Positions 10,431-22,660 of a DNA stretch of 64,000 nucleotides are shown here, in pieces; position 1 is the stretch's first letter, and each line of letters begins with the position of its first letter. The notes under the pieces were generated by a model. It did not search any database. It had not been told where the DNA came from and saw only the letters and a list, made by a program, of their open reading frames with translations. The stretch is from Aquilaria yunnanensis (Eukaryota > Streptophyta > Magnoliopsida > Malvales > Thymelaeaceae). The stretch is taken from assembly GCA_039654915.1 (NCBI GenBank), contig CM077594.1:48189001-48253000 (forward strand), written 5' to 3'. Made by a program: the position numbers and the translations under genes.

Positions 10431-11510
10431 TCCTCATCTTGGGTATTGGATACTGGATGTGGATCTCACATTTGTGCAAATGTGCAGGATCTAAGTAGAA
10501 GTAGAAGATTGGCCCGAGGTGAAGGGACCTACATGTTGGAAATGGAGCAAGGGTTGCTGCCTTAGCCGTAAGGACTTATGTTCTCACTTTACCTAGTGGA
10601 TTAGTTTTAGAATTAGACAACTGCTACTTTGTGCCTACTATTAGTAGAAATTTGATTTCTGTTTCTTGTTTGGACAAGAAAGGTTTTTCATTTATAATAA
10701 AGGACAACTGTTGTTCTATTTATTTGAATGAAATCTTTTATGGTAGTGCTCAACTTAGCAATGGGTTGTATGTTCTAGACCTTGAAGATCCAATCTATAA
10801 TGTGAATACCAAGAAGGTCAGATTAAATGATTCAAACTCGACCTATCTCCAGCACTGTCGCTTGGGCCATATAAATGAGACCCGCATATCCATGCTCCAT
10901 AAGGTTGGACTCTTGGACTCATTTGATTTTGTATCATATGAGACATGTGAGTCATTTTTGTTGGGCAAGATGACCGAAGCCCCATTCACAGGGCAAAGTG
11001 AAAGGGCTAATGACTTACTAGGACTCATAAATAGTGATATATGTGGCCCTATGTCTACACAAGCTAGAGGAGGCTTCCAATACTTCATTACTTTCACTGA
11101 TGACTTCAGTAGATATGGCTATGTGTATCTTATGAGACACAAGTCAGAATCCTTTGAAAAGTTCAAAGAATTCAAGAATGAGGTAGAGAATCAACTCGGG
11201 AAAAGTATCAAAGTGCTTCAATCAGATCGAGGTGGAGAGTACTTGGATCGAGAATTCCTTGACTATCTGAAGGAGTGTGGTATAGTATCACAACTCACTC
11301 CATCAAGCACACCTCAATGGAATGGTGTTTCTGAAAGGAGAAATCGAACTCTGTTAGACATGGTTCACTCCATGATGAGTCAAGCTGACCTTCCAAACTC
11401 CTTTCGGGGACATGCTCTAGAGACAGCCGCTTTTACACTAAACCGAGTTGCATCTAAATCGATTCAAAAGACACCATATGAGATATGGAGTGGGAGGCGT
11501 CCCAATTTGT
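10431..11510 (+). pseudogene. copia-1b protease and integrase, broken
   Basis: The protease signature WVLDTGCGSHICANV (about 10437-10481) keeps the catalytic Asp-Thr-Gly. A one-base deletion near 10530 shifts the frame, as shown by alignment with 44160-44200. The integrase has the HHCC module (HCRLGHINETRISML, then CESF where copia-2 has CESC, so one zinc cysteine is lost). The DDE core follows with FITFTDDFSRYGYVY, SDRGGEYLD and the Glu in QWNGVSERRN. Order and motifs fix it as Ty1/copia. The open segment 10631-12298 joins integrase to the start of RT. Confidence 0.9.
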
Positions 11511-12884
11511 CTTTTATGAAGATTTGGGGCTGTGACGCTTATGTGAAACGTCAATCCTCTGACAAACTAGGGCCCAAATCTCAAAAATGCCTTTTTGTTG
11601 GGTATCCCAAAGAAACAAAGGGTTACTATTTCTACAATCCCTCTGAGCAAAAAGTGTTTGTTGCTCGAACTGGTGTCTTTTTGGAGAAAGAGTTTATCTC
11701 TAAAGTAACTAGTGGTAGGAAAGTAGAACTTGAAGAAATTCAAGAACAACAAGGAGACATCGAACCTAAAATGGAACCTGAACAGACACCACAAGATGTT
11801 GTGGTTCAAGAGTCTGTTCCTGTAGCACAGAGCCCATGTAGGACTGGTAGGATTCGGCGTGAGCCCGAGAGATATGGATTTCTCGTGACTCACACCGGTG
11901 ATGTGATGCTCATGGATCAACATGAGCCCACAACCTACCAACAAGCTATGTCGGGGCCTGACTCTGAGAAGTGGCTAGTGGCCATGAAATCCGAGATGGA
12001 ATCCATGTATGAAAACCAAGTATGGACTTTGCTTCACCCACCTGAAGGGGTAAAACCCATAGGGTGCAAATGGGTTTTGAAGAAGAAAACTAACATGGAT
12101 GGTAATGTGATTACCTTTAAGGGACAATTGGTCACAAAAGGTTTCAAGCAAATTCATGGTATTGACTATGATGAAACTTTTTCACTAGTTGCTATGCTTA
12201 AATCCATCCGAATTTTGTTTGCTATTGCTGCATACTATGATTATGAGATATGGCAAAATGGATGTCAAAACTGCATTCCTAAATGGAAAGCTACTTAAGG
12301 ATGTGTACATGACACAACCTGAGGGTTTTGTCACTCCTGAGAATGCCAATAAAGTGTGCAAATTGCAAAGGTCCATTTATGGACTGAAGCAAGCTTCTCG
12401 AAGTTGGAATCTTTGTTTTGATGATGCAATCAAAGAGTTTGGTTTTATCAAAAATGAAGATGAACCTTGTGTCTACAAGAAGGTTAGTGGGAGCGCTATT
12501 GTCTTCTTGGTGTTGTATGTAGATGAGATACTACTCATCGGGAATGACATTCCTGAGCTACAGTCTGTGAAGACTTGGCTAGGGAAATGTTTCTCTATGA
12601 AGGACTTGGGTGAAGCAGCCTATGTGTTAGGCATCAGGATCTATAGAGATAGATCTAGAAAGCTTCTTGGCCTAAGTCAAAGTACATATATTGACAAGGT
12701 GCTAAAGAGGTTTAGCATGCAAGATTCCAAGAAAGGATTCTTGCCCATGTCACATGGTATCACTCTTTCTAGATCTCAGTGTCCGAGTACAACCGAGGAG
12801 AGAGAGCGAATGAGTAAGATTCCATATGCCTCAGCAATTGGATCTATCATGTATGCCATGATATGTACTCGTCCCGATGTCTGA
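11511..12884 (+). pseudogene. copia-1b reverse transcriptase, broken
   Basis: RT follows integrase (MKSEMESMYENQVW, KPIGCKWVLKKKT, then KLQRSIYGLKQASRSWN). An extra A near 12257 (ggcaaaatgg against ggcaaatgg in copia-2) shifts the frame between 12240 and 12260. The polymerase active site reads YVDEILLIG where copia-2 has YVDDILLIG, so the second metal-binding Asp is lost. A TGA at 12882-12884 interrupts the frame where copia-2 has TCA (Ser). Confidence 0.9.
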
Positions 12885-13519
12885 TATGCTTTGAGCATGA
12901 CGAGTAGGTACCAATCGAACCCCGGTGAAAGTCACTGGACAGTTGTTAAGAACATCCTTAAGTACTTACGAAGGACTAAGGATGCATTCTTGGTCTTTGG
13001 AGGTGAAGATCAGCTCGTTGTAAGGGGTTACACCGATGCAAGCTTCCAATCCGATAAGGATGATTTTAGATCGCAATTTGGTATGTGTTTTGTATTGGTG
13101 GTGGTGCTGTGAGCTGGAAGAGTTCAAAGCAAGAGACAGTAGCTGACTCTACAACAGAATCTGAGTACATTGCCGCATCTGATGCTGCGAAGGAGGCAGT
13201 TTGGATCAAGAAGTTCATCACTGAACTTGGAGTGGTTCCAAGCATTGTCGACCCGATAGCGCTCTATTGTGACAACAATGGAGCAATCGCACAGGCTAAG
13301 GAACCTCGATCTCACCAGCAATCCAAACACATACTTCGACGCTATCATCTCATCAGGGAGATCTCCGAGAGGGGTGATGTAAGGATATGCAGGACTTCGA
13401 CAGACAACAACATTGCTGATCCACTAACAAAGCCCCTTACGCAGCAGAAGCATGATAGCCATTCTAGGTCCATCGGTATTAGATACATGGATGATTGGAT
13501 TTTAGTGCAACTGGGAGAT
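12885..13519 (+). pseudogene. copia-1b RNase H, broken
   Basis: The peptides SMTSRYQSNPGESHW, KNILKYLRRTKDAFLVFGG and GYTDASFQSDKDDFRSQ begin the copia RNase H. An indel near 13080 shifts frame before AVSWKSSKQETVADSTTESEYIA and YCDNNGAIAQAK. The catalytic positions (GYTDAS, ESEY, YCDN) are visible but not in one frame. Frame end and 3' LTR start lie within a few bases, as usual for the family, with the purine-rich ctgggagatt acting as polypurine tract. Confidence 0.88.
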
Positions 13520-14901
13520 TGTTAGTGTTGTGCCCAAAAAGCCAATCATGAGATGATTGTATTTTTGCACATTGAGTCATGATATTTTATTGAGGCATTA
13601 ATCCAGCAATTTTGTTTGTTGTTTTGTTTCTGCGTAACGTAATAAACATAATTGTAACCCTAGAATAATGATATTCTTAAACATCCCTAGTCTAGTATTA
13701 TTGTGGAGCGGGTTGCAATAATACATAATGACTAGCTTATGTGGATACTAATATGAGATATGTAGTCTCCATATGGGTACAAGTGGGAGAACTTGTGTTC
13801 TGGACCGACCCACTATGAGAACACTTCATGGATCGTTATACGAGTGTCATAAGTGATTCTCATAGTGATCATGGTATATGTAGTCCTTCGACCTAAGATC
13901 ATCAAGGTTCCCTACATGTGAGTCACATACTTTGATACTTTCCTTTGTTGCTCGTAACTGAGTGAACTTGAAGGAGGTCATTGGGTATGTCACATATCAT
14001 GCGGAGGGATTTGTATGATCAAGATGGGATTTGTCCCTCCTATGTAACGGGAGTGATATCTTTGGGCCCCTTGATAGAGTAAGACTTAGAAAATGCATGG
14101 CCATGCTTCGATGAGTTGATATATGATATCAATGTCGTCAGTTTAAGTTGGTCTACTCAGTAATCAAGAAACCAAAGATTGGGCTATACGAGAGTGACAC
14201 ATTCCATGTCTTTTGCTTAGTCTTGATATCTTGGACAAAGGGACAATGGCATATATCGGTGATGATCATAAAGGTTTAGTCGATTCACCGACAATCTTGT
14301 CACTTGGGTAGCAATGATGTGTTGCTTGACACCGCTCATTGCTTATGATCATAAATGTGATTTATGATCATTGCCAACATGGTAAGAGCCTATTGGGTCA
14401 CACACATATAGCTATTTGGATCATTAGAGTGCATGGGCTAATTATTTGGGTGATGGTTTCACTTTAATTTCGTATTAATAATGGGCCAAGGAGTTGAGCC
14501 ATTATTAAGCCCGAAATTAAATCCTAATTGGATTAGGGCTTTAAAACCCTTTAGGCCTGGAAGTTGAGTCTCACTATAAATACAACTTTTAAGTGAGAAA
14601 TTCGCAGGTCTCCTTGCCCTAGCCTCCAAAAAGGATGCAAGCTAGAACTGCGAGCGCAAGAGAAACGCATCTGTCGGGACGTTGTGGAAGCGTGGTGATC
14701 CCGAGAGGCTCATGTGGATACCATAGAGAGCCTGAAGACGTCAACTGTTCAGGTTTTGTGATTCGACTCTACAGTTGAGTGAGAGATCTCAACCGAAAAT
14801 TAGGTATGAAATTTTTGAACACCCGGTTTACCCCGTTTCACTTGGATCCTGGAGGGTTTCGGTTAAATTCCGCTGCGCTGTTTGGCTCCCGAAACCCAAC
14901 A
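13520..14901 (+). repeat. copia-1b 3' LTR
   Basis: 1382 bp from TGTTAGTGTTGTGCCC to CCCAACA. It is 37 bp shorter than the 1419-bp LTRs of copia-2 because of a deletion at about 14630, between two copies of a short gga repeat. TATA box near 14576. Confidence 0.94.
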
Positions 14902-17900
14902 GTATTTTCATGTTTCCTTGATTTCCATGGTATTTCTTCCATGAACAAGGGATTTAAGTTCTCAATTAATGTTGGATTGAGTTACTTGAGCATGTGTTTT
15001 GGTGGATTGCAAGTCCATTGTTGGCCGAGAGTGTTGGGTGACATAACTTGATGTTCTTCTTTGTTTCCATGGAAATTAATCCATGACTAAGTGTTATTGT
15101 TGCCTATTTGATCTTGTGCTAGGCTATTTGGAGTGAGGAACAGCAAAGTGTGCAAGTTGTTATGTTGTCCGAAAGTTTAATGTGAAGGTAATTTCATGTT
15201 CTTCACATTATTACATGGTAATTGTACCATGGTTAAGGTTTAATGATGCTTGGATGAGCATGTGTTGGATTAGATTGATGAAGAACATTAAAGTGTAAAA
15301 ATGGGCATTATGGCCGAGAGCATGGATTAGTGTACTTGAGTGTTCTTCACTTGGTTACATGGTAATGATGCCATGAGTGATGTTCATTGATGATTAGATG
15401 ATCATATAATGAGTTAGTTTGATGGATAACACAAATATGTGGAATTGGGCATTGTGACCGAGAGCTTAAGCTTGTATATTGTAGTGTTCTTCATAGAAAT
15501 CGTGGTAGTTAGTCTATGAGTATGTGTTGTTGATGCCTATGTGTTGTTGTGGTAGGCATTGTGATTGAGGAACACTTGGGCATTTGAAGCTTGGTTGTGA
15601 CTGAGAGCAATTGAGGTAGGATTCACTAACACTTGATATTGCTTGGTGAATTACCATGGTTCAAGTGTTTAGAGTGACTAAGTGATGGTTAAAATTTGCC
15701 AAATGACCTTAGTTGCTTGATGGGCTATTGAGTTTTCACTCGGTTGAATTGTTGATTAGCTAATTAACTAATGTACATGTACTAGAAATGCAAGTAAATG
15801 TGGCCTATTTACTTACCAGTTTGGAGCTCTAAGTGGAAGTGGATTGTTTGATGGTGTGTTGTGTGCAATGTGCACATGGGTACATGTATGTCTATTTGGG
15901 CTGAGAGCAAAAATGTGGAGTGTGTGTGTGTTCTTGTGTGCTTTGGTGGTTTCCATGTGCTTGCTAACCAAATTCAAGATATTGTGAATATTTATCATGT
16001 ATATGTATATGCTTGGTTTTCTTTGTCCTTGTGTCTGTTTTGCAGGTTGAGCTAAACTAATGGGAGGTTAAGCTTTGAGTGAATACTCAGCTTAACTAAA
16101 TAGACTCATGATTGAGTTGTTTATATGGAAGTGAATTCTACTGAGTTTTACTCACTGCCCATCCTTTTATTTTCAGGCAAAGACATTCGGCCTGAGTAGC
16201 ACTAGTTTGTTCTGTACTTGTGTTTAGTGCTTGTTGCTTGTTTAACAAGGTATGTGCCAATGTGTGCTTGGCTTATTAGTTCTAGTACATTGCAAGTCTT
16301 ATATTTTTGGTTGGCCGAGACTTATGTGATAAGTATGCAGGCTGTAGTTGGAGACTTGTCTAGGAAAGCAATGGATACTTGGACTTTGGCTCTAATCATA
16401 GTATTTGCTTCCATGACAATGAATCAGGCAATTGGGTTGGTGTTGCAGTGTGTACTTTTGTATGGAATTCTCAAAGTTCTGTTTGACCATTAATGGTCTT
16501 GGTTTGTATGTAATTTGGTATGAACTACTTATGGATGCTTGGCATGTATAGCCATGTTAGATGCTAGGTAGACTACCGTTTTGGATTGTACATATGTGTA
16601 GTCTTGGATACCTAGTTTGTTGTTGGTTTTGTGGATCTTGGATGCCAAGTTATGTATGGACTTATGGATGGTTTTGAGCTTGTATTTATATGTGGTTGTT
16701 ATCGGCCAAGGTTTGGCACTTTTATGTGATTAAGTATGGACTTTAGTGGCTAAGTTTTATGAACCTCCATGTGTCACACCTCACTCAGGCCCTGGCCTAT
16801 CATTTACTAAATTAACTCCCAAACCCAATATTTAATCTCAAAGTGTTTGGTTCGGCCAAGCAAGTAATGGCAACTTTTAAGTCTTATTTTCTTAAGTTAA
16901 GAGGCCTGGGAGGTGGCCCAGGTGGCTTTAACAAGACCCATTAACAACTTGCAGCAAGGGCACGGCCCAAAACCCCTAACTTGCACAACAAGCAAGGTTT
17001 CAATTAATAACTTGCATAACAAGCAAGGCAACACTTAAATGCAATTTAAGTGCATACATGGTGTGCATCAAGTGTACTAACTATATGGCAACCAAGAAGC
17101 CCACAAGGTTGGTTTAGATTTCTGAAAAAAAAAGGTAAAAATGCATGATGCTCTCGGCTTACTAATGTACATGCCATTATGCACCACAGTTCCACATAAC
17201 TAGGTCCATAACCATTCACATAAAAGTGGCAACTTTGGCCCATAATATCCAGCATACATAGGCAAGCATAATGCCATCCATAAGTCCATACATAACTTGG
17301 CATCCAAAATCCACAAAACATCCACAACTAGGTATCCAAGACTACATATATGTACAACTCAAAATGGTAGTCTACCTAGTATCTACCATGGCTATAAATG
17401 CCAAGCATCCATAAGTTGTTCATGCCAAGTTACATACAACCCGAGACCATACTCCTAATAGTCAAACAAAACCTTGAGAATCCCATACAGAAAGTACACA
17501 CTGCAACACCAAACCCATGGCCATATTCATGGTCATAAAGGTGAATACCACAATCAGAGCTAAAGTCCAAGTATCCATGCTCTCCTAGACAGTTCCCACT
17601 CTACAGCCTGCAAACTTAAAACATAAGTCTCGGCCAACCATAGGTAAATAAGACTTGTAATGAAACAAAAATGCTACGCCAAGCACACATTGGCACATAC
17701 CTTGGTAACTAAGCAAGTAAACACTAAGCACACACACAAGGCAGCTTAGCACTACTCAGGCCGAATATCCTTGGCTGAAAAATAAAGGATGGGCAGTGAG
17801 CATATAACTCAGTAGGATTCACTTAAAACATATACAACTCATATTGAGTCTATTTAGTTAAGCTGAGTAATCACTCAAAGCTTAACCTCCCATTAGTTAG

Positions 17901-20594
17901 CTCAACCTGCAAAACAAACACCAAGACAAGAAAAACAGGCATATACATATACAAGACAGATAAATAAGTCAAATATTTCATAAGTGGGGTTAGCATGCAC
18001 AAGGAAACACCAAAGCACACAAGTACACACACACACTCCACAATGTTGCTCTCGGCCATATAAGCCATACATGTACCCATGTGCATTTCTTGCACACAAA
18101 CTTACCAATACACCATTTCCATTTGGAGCTCCCAAAATGCCAAGCAAATAGGCCACATTTAGTTGCATTTCTAGTACATGTACCATAGTTAATTAGCTAA
18201 TCAACAAAACAACCAAGTATAACCATTAAGCCCATCAAGCAACTAAGGTCATTTGGCAAGTTTTAACCATCACTTAGTCACTCTAGACACTTGAACCATG
18301 GTGTATAATACCAAGCAATATCAAGTGCCAGTGAACCCTACCTCAAATAGCTCTCGGTCTCAACCAAGTTTCAAATGTCCATGTGCTCTTCAATCCCAAT
18401 GCCTAGCATAACAACATATAGGCATCATTATACACATCCATGGATTAAACTACCATGACTCAATTGAAGAACACTAGAATGCACACACTTTAGCTCTCGG
18501 CCAAAGTGTCCAATATGTCCATATATGTACTGCCCATCATTCTGTCATTCCATATGATGTTCTAGTCATCAATGTACATCATCCATGGCATCATTGCCAA
18601 GTAACCAAGTGGAATGCACTATGTTATCCTAAACTAAGCTCTCGGCCAAGGTACACATTTTCACATATTTGTGTTATTCATCCAACTTACCCAAAACATG
18701 ACCAAGTGGCCATCAAAGGACGATGCTCACGGCACAATTACCATGTAACCAAGTAAAACACACCATTTCACATTAAGTTTAGCTCTCGGCTAAAATGCCC
18801 ATAATCACATAACAATGTGCTTCATCAATTTAGTTCATCATATAATCACCAAATCACCACTAAACATGTTTCATGGCATCATTACCATGTACTCAAGTAA
18901 TGGACACTAAATTATACCACTTCAAGCTTTCGGCCATAAAACCCAACCTCACATGACAATGCTCTCCACCCATTCAATCCAACATATGATCACTATATCA
19001 TCAATAATCAAAGCTCATGGCATCAATGCCATGTAATTAGAGGTAGAACATGAATTACCTCAAATCCAACTTTCGGCCAACACACTAACTTTCACAAATT
19101 TGGTGTTCTTCACCCCAACAACCTAACACAAGGTGAAATAATCATTAACAAGCATCACACATGGATTAATTTCCATGAATTCCAAGAAGAACACCAAGAA
19201 TACTTGTTCATCACATTCGACCAACATTTCACTTTCATACCGAAACATTTCTTGCTCATTTAACTTAATACATCTTCAATTGAGCACTTAGGGTCCTTGT
19301 ACATGGAAGAACTACCATGAATTCAAGGAGATATGGACTTTACCTCAAACCCTAGCTCAATTGGCTCGGCCTTCCTTCAACCTTCAAGAACAAGCTTGAT
19401 CTCCAAGTGAACTAAGGCCGAAACAAGTCTCCCAAGATTGAATTCTTCAAAAGCTTCCAAGATTAGCTTGATTTTGAGGAGAAATTTGGATGAGCACTCA
19501 AGGAAGAACTCTCAGCCAAACAAAGCATGGAAACCCAAAAATGAACTAAGTAAAATGGCCTTGGTAGTTTCGGCCGAATGTCTTTAAGTTTTGTTAGCTA
19601 AAATGCTAACTTTGGCCTTCCAATAAAATGCATGGTACAAAGTAGTCTTCCAAGCTTACAAGCCCACAAAACTGCCATTAAATCCTTGATTCCAATGACA
19701 CTTTAGTCCATTCTTGGCCCAAGATGCCAAGCAAATAAACAACACAAGTACCAAGGTGTTATATACACACATGCATAACCGGCCATGACTAGATCACAAA
19801 CTAGTTAGTTTGTTTAGTTAACTAGTGAATAGTACACTTAGTGGTAGACAAGAATGTGACTAGCAATCATTGTTGTCTCCCAAAAATGGTCTAGTCTTGG
19901 ACTAGGCATCACAGAATTTTGCATGGCCAACAATGCCATCTTTAAGTTTGTGGTTTCACTTGTACCACTCAACTTAGTGCACAATTTAGTCCCCTTTCTC
20001 TGTTTTCTGTCAGCTTCCCCATAGTACATTTTCTATGTGCAATTAAGTTCTGAAAGTCTCCAGTTTTGCACATAAGTCACTGTACCAGTCTCCAGAGCTT
20101 CTCTTACTTCCCCTTTCTGTTTTCTCTCATTTTCCTTGGTTTTCCTTGATATTCCTTGGCCTAAGCCAAGCACTTAGGAGGTGCCTAACACCATGAGTAA
20201 CTCTGTAGGCCGAGAAGATCATGTGCATTTTGCATTGGGCTTTCAAACAAAAATACCTTCAGTGGGCCTTTTATTGTCATATAAGTAGTACACTTGATTG
20301 CACACCATTTACACACTTAAAACCCCTTTAAGTGTTGCCTTGCTTGTTATGCAAGTAATCAATTAAAACCTTGCTTGTTGTGCAAGTTAGTGGTATTGGG
20401 CTTTGCCTTTGCTGCAAATATTTGTTGGACTTGTTTTAAAGCCACCTGGGCCACCTCCCAGGCCTCTCAACTTAAGAAAATAAGACTTAATGCTGCCATG
20501 ATTTGCTTGGCCGAATGCTAGAAACTTAATTTTGGAGTCGGGCTTGTGAGTTAATTTAGAAACTTACAGGCCAGGGCCTGAGTGACGTGTAACA
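14902..20594 (+). mobile_element. Tekay-like LTR 'D', split by a solo LTR
   Basis: Two pieces of one plus-strand LTR: 14902-16771, and 20191-20594 ending GTGTAACA. The ccatg at 16767-16771 is repeated at 20191-20195 around the minus-strand solo LTR, which proves the two pieces were once joined. The left end is lost at the copia-1b insertion. The 5' piece contains five copies of a 142-146-bp unit (see findings). The right flank is Tat-A gag, so D was inserted in Tat-A. No coding sequence is seen. Only an LTR is visible, so D may be a solo LTR or the end of a deleted element. Confidence 0.88.
16772..20190 (-). mobile_element. Solo Tekay-like LTR, minus strand, TSD ccatg
   Basis: 3419 bp. Read on the minus strand it starts TGTTAGGCACCTCCTAAGTG at 20190 and ends GAGTGAGGTGTGACA at 16772, the same termini as the LTRs of element B. 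A perfect 5-bp TSD, ccatg, flanks it (16767-16771 and 20191-20195). No internal region is present, so it is a solo LTR left by LTR-LTR recombination. It holds seven 142-145-bp tandem units between about 18440 and 19310. Short open frames in it are not conserved between copies. Confidence 0.95.
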
Positions 20595-22060
20595 CCCAAA
20601 GTCCCCCTCGGTGCCCGAGGCTCAACCGGCGACCACACAGCCTGTGGTAGAAGCTCCTGTGCTGGAAGATGACCGTCCTCTAACAGTGATGATGGGCTTT
20701 TTGCGAGACTTCCAACGCTCCATCGTCACCAAAATGACTCAGCGGCTCGATCAGAGGTTGCCCCAACCTCTTCTGGTCCGAAGGGCCTTTCCCCCAGCTG
20801 CGCGTTGGGAGAGGAGTTCAAGGTCCACCGACCGAAGTTCAGGGAGCGGGGACTCCCTCGATGCATCTTCAACAGAGAATGAACCCATTGAGGCGTGACC
20901 CACCAGGGGGGGAGCCCCAAAAGAAACTAGGGCTTCTTGCCGACGGAGTGCATTCTCTTACCGAAGGTCCTAGTCTCCTCACTGTCGGAGTTATTCTTTG
21001 GGGAGGAGAAGAAATTCACCATTACCAGAGAACACCAGGAAGCAAGGAGAAGCTATCACAGCTGTCCTCATGGAGAAAATCCTGGGAAGACTAGAAAAGG
21101 TTGAGAGGCAAATCTCCCGAAAGCCAGTCTGGTCTAGGGTGTCTGACTTTTACACCGGAGAAAAGTCACCCTTCATGCGCGAGATGGTGGAGGTGCCCAT
21201 GCCTAGTGACTTCAGGGTGCCTCGCCTAGAAACTTACGACGGGCATAGTGACCCCCAGGCGCATCTGATGAAATATAAGCGAAGCATGGTACTCCATGGT
21301 GCAGATGACGCTACTCTCTGTAAGTATTTTGAGGTAACACTATCGGGTCCAGCAACGGCATGGTATAACTCTCTGGTCCACGGAAGCTTGCTAAGTTTTC
21401 AGGAGCTATCCACTGCCTTCACCCAACAGTTCATCAGCAGTAGGCCAACCGCCAAAATGGTAGTGCAGATGTTCAACATAGCACAGCGGGGTGGGGAGAC
21501 CATTCGCGATTATGTTGAAAGGTTCAACTGAGAGGCCCTGACTGTACCCAATTTTCGGCCAGAAATTCGCATCTTCGCAATGATTAGAGGACTTCAAACA
21601 GACACCCAGCTTTTCTATGAGTTTTCCAAAGACCCCCCGGACACCTTCTAGGAGTTCTATAGAAGGGCTGAACATCATATGACAGCCGAGGAGCTTAGAA
21701 TGGGAGGACCAAAATGGGAGCACCGACACCCCGAAGGGCCTAGCCATCAACCTAGACATCAGAATGAGGGGGAGAGTCCCCGAAAACAAAGGGTGAAAAA
21801 GCCAAAGGCCATGACCATGGAAAACAAGAAGAAGATGAAGAAATTCTGTCAATTTCACCAAGATCACGGCCTTGACACTGAAGATTGCTTTCAGTTAAGG
21901 AAATACATCGAGTCCTTGATAAAGTAAGGCCAACTTCACCAGTACTTGCGGATGCCTTCCCCGAAGAGGAGAAATGAGGAGCAAAGAAGGGGGGAAGAGG
22001 AGGATTATTATTCAGACAGACGTCGGGATCGAAGTCCTCAAAAAAATCCGTCGCCATCAG
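20595..22060 (+). pseudogene. Tat-A gag, N-terminus missing
   Basis: The first codons (LEDDRPLTVMMGFLRDFQRSI) match the gag N-terminus of Tat-C and Tat-E about 35 codons in. The retrotransposon gag domain lies at about 21200-21570 (FRVPRLETYDGHSDPQAHLM, TAWYNSLVHG, IRDYVERFN), followed by the C-terminal [19 protein letters not shown] zinc-knuckle-like region. Stops include TGA after VERFN (21529), TAG near 21650 and TAA near 21926, plus a frameshift near 20900-21000. Gag would package element RNA; this copy cannot be translated whole. Confidence 0.88.
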
Positions 22061-22660
22061 TAGGGGTCATCCAAACCATCACTATCGAGATACCCTCGGT
22101 GGAGAGGAAAAGAAAGATAAGAGAAATCTCCATGATGGAGTACGGGAGCTCACCAAGCAAGCTCGTTCGCAAGGACGGATCTACAGTAAAGTTCCCCCAC
22201 AACGACCCACTCCTTGTCATGGCAAGGATAGGGAACTGGGATGTCAAAAGGGTACTCCTTGATGACAGTTCCAACCCCGACGTTATCTTTTCTCACCTAC
22301 TGCCTAAATTAGGCATTCAAGAAACAATATCAGCATAGTCAACTCCCCTACCTTCGACGTTGGCCCATCCGAGCTTCTAGTCCTCGGATGCGTCAGTCTG
22401 CCTTTGATGTTGAAAGGGACCTCCCCCCAGAGTCAGGAAGAGTTGATTGCTTCTGTTATGACAAAATTTATTGTCATTGATGTTCCCTCGGCTTACAACG
22501 CTATCCTCGGAAGGTAGGCTCAAGGCAATCTCCAGATCCACCCGGATGTAAAGTACCTAACAGTCACCTTCGTAACCAAATGAGGAGATGCAGAACTCTT
22601 CATTGACCAAACTGAAGTCAGAAAGGTTTTCACAAAGGGCAAGCAAAGTCCGGCAAAGGC
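22061..22660 (+). pseudogene. Tat-A aspartic protease, broken
   Basis: VKRVLLDDSSNPDVIFSHLLPKLG (22240-22311) is the protease active-site region. Tat-E has DDGSNADV, so the glycine after Asp is Ser here, a G-to-A change. A frameshift with a TAG follows near 22336. The flap-to-C-terminal part (VIDVPSAYNAILGR) continues in another frame, with a TAG directly after it at 22516. The region ends before the acidic linker that precedes RT. Confidence 0.82.

Larger units (their letters stand above)
7300..14901 (+). mobile_element. copia-1b, 5'-truncated Ty1/copia element
   Basis: Runs from inside the 5' LTR (7300) through primer site, leader, gag, protease, integrase, RT and RNase H to a 3' LTR ending at 14901. 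The order PR-INT-RT-RH is diagnostic of Ty1/copia. The right flank (gtatt at 14902) is interior sequence of the Tekay-like LTR D, so it was inserted in D. Its left LTR half and left flank are deleted. Confidence 0.93.

Noticed and set aside
4292..14901. Reading 4292-14901 as one copia element with three LTR parts
   Set aside because: The flanks do not share a TSD (tggct against gtatt), foreign sequence lies at 7171-7299, and the leader is present twice. Two separate insertions joined by a deletion explain it better.
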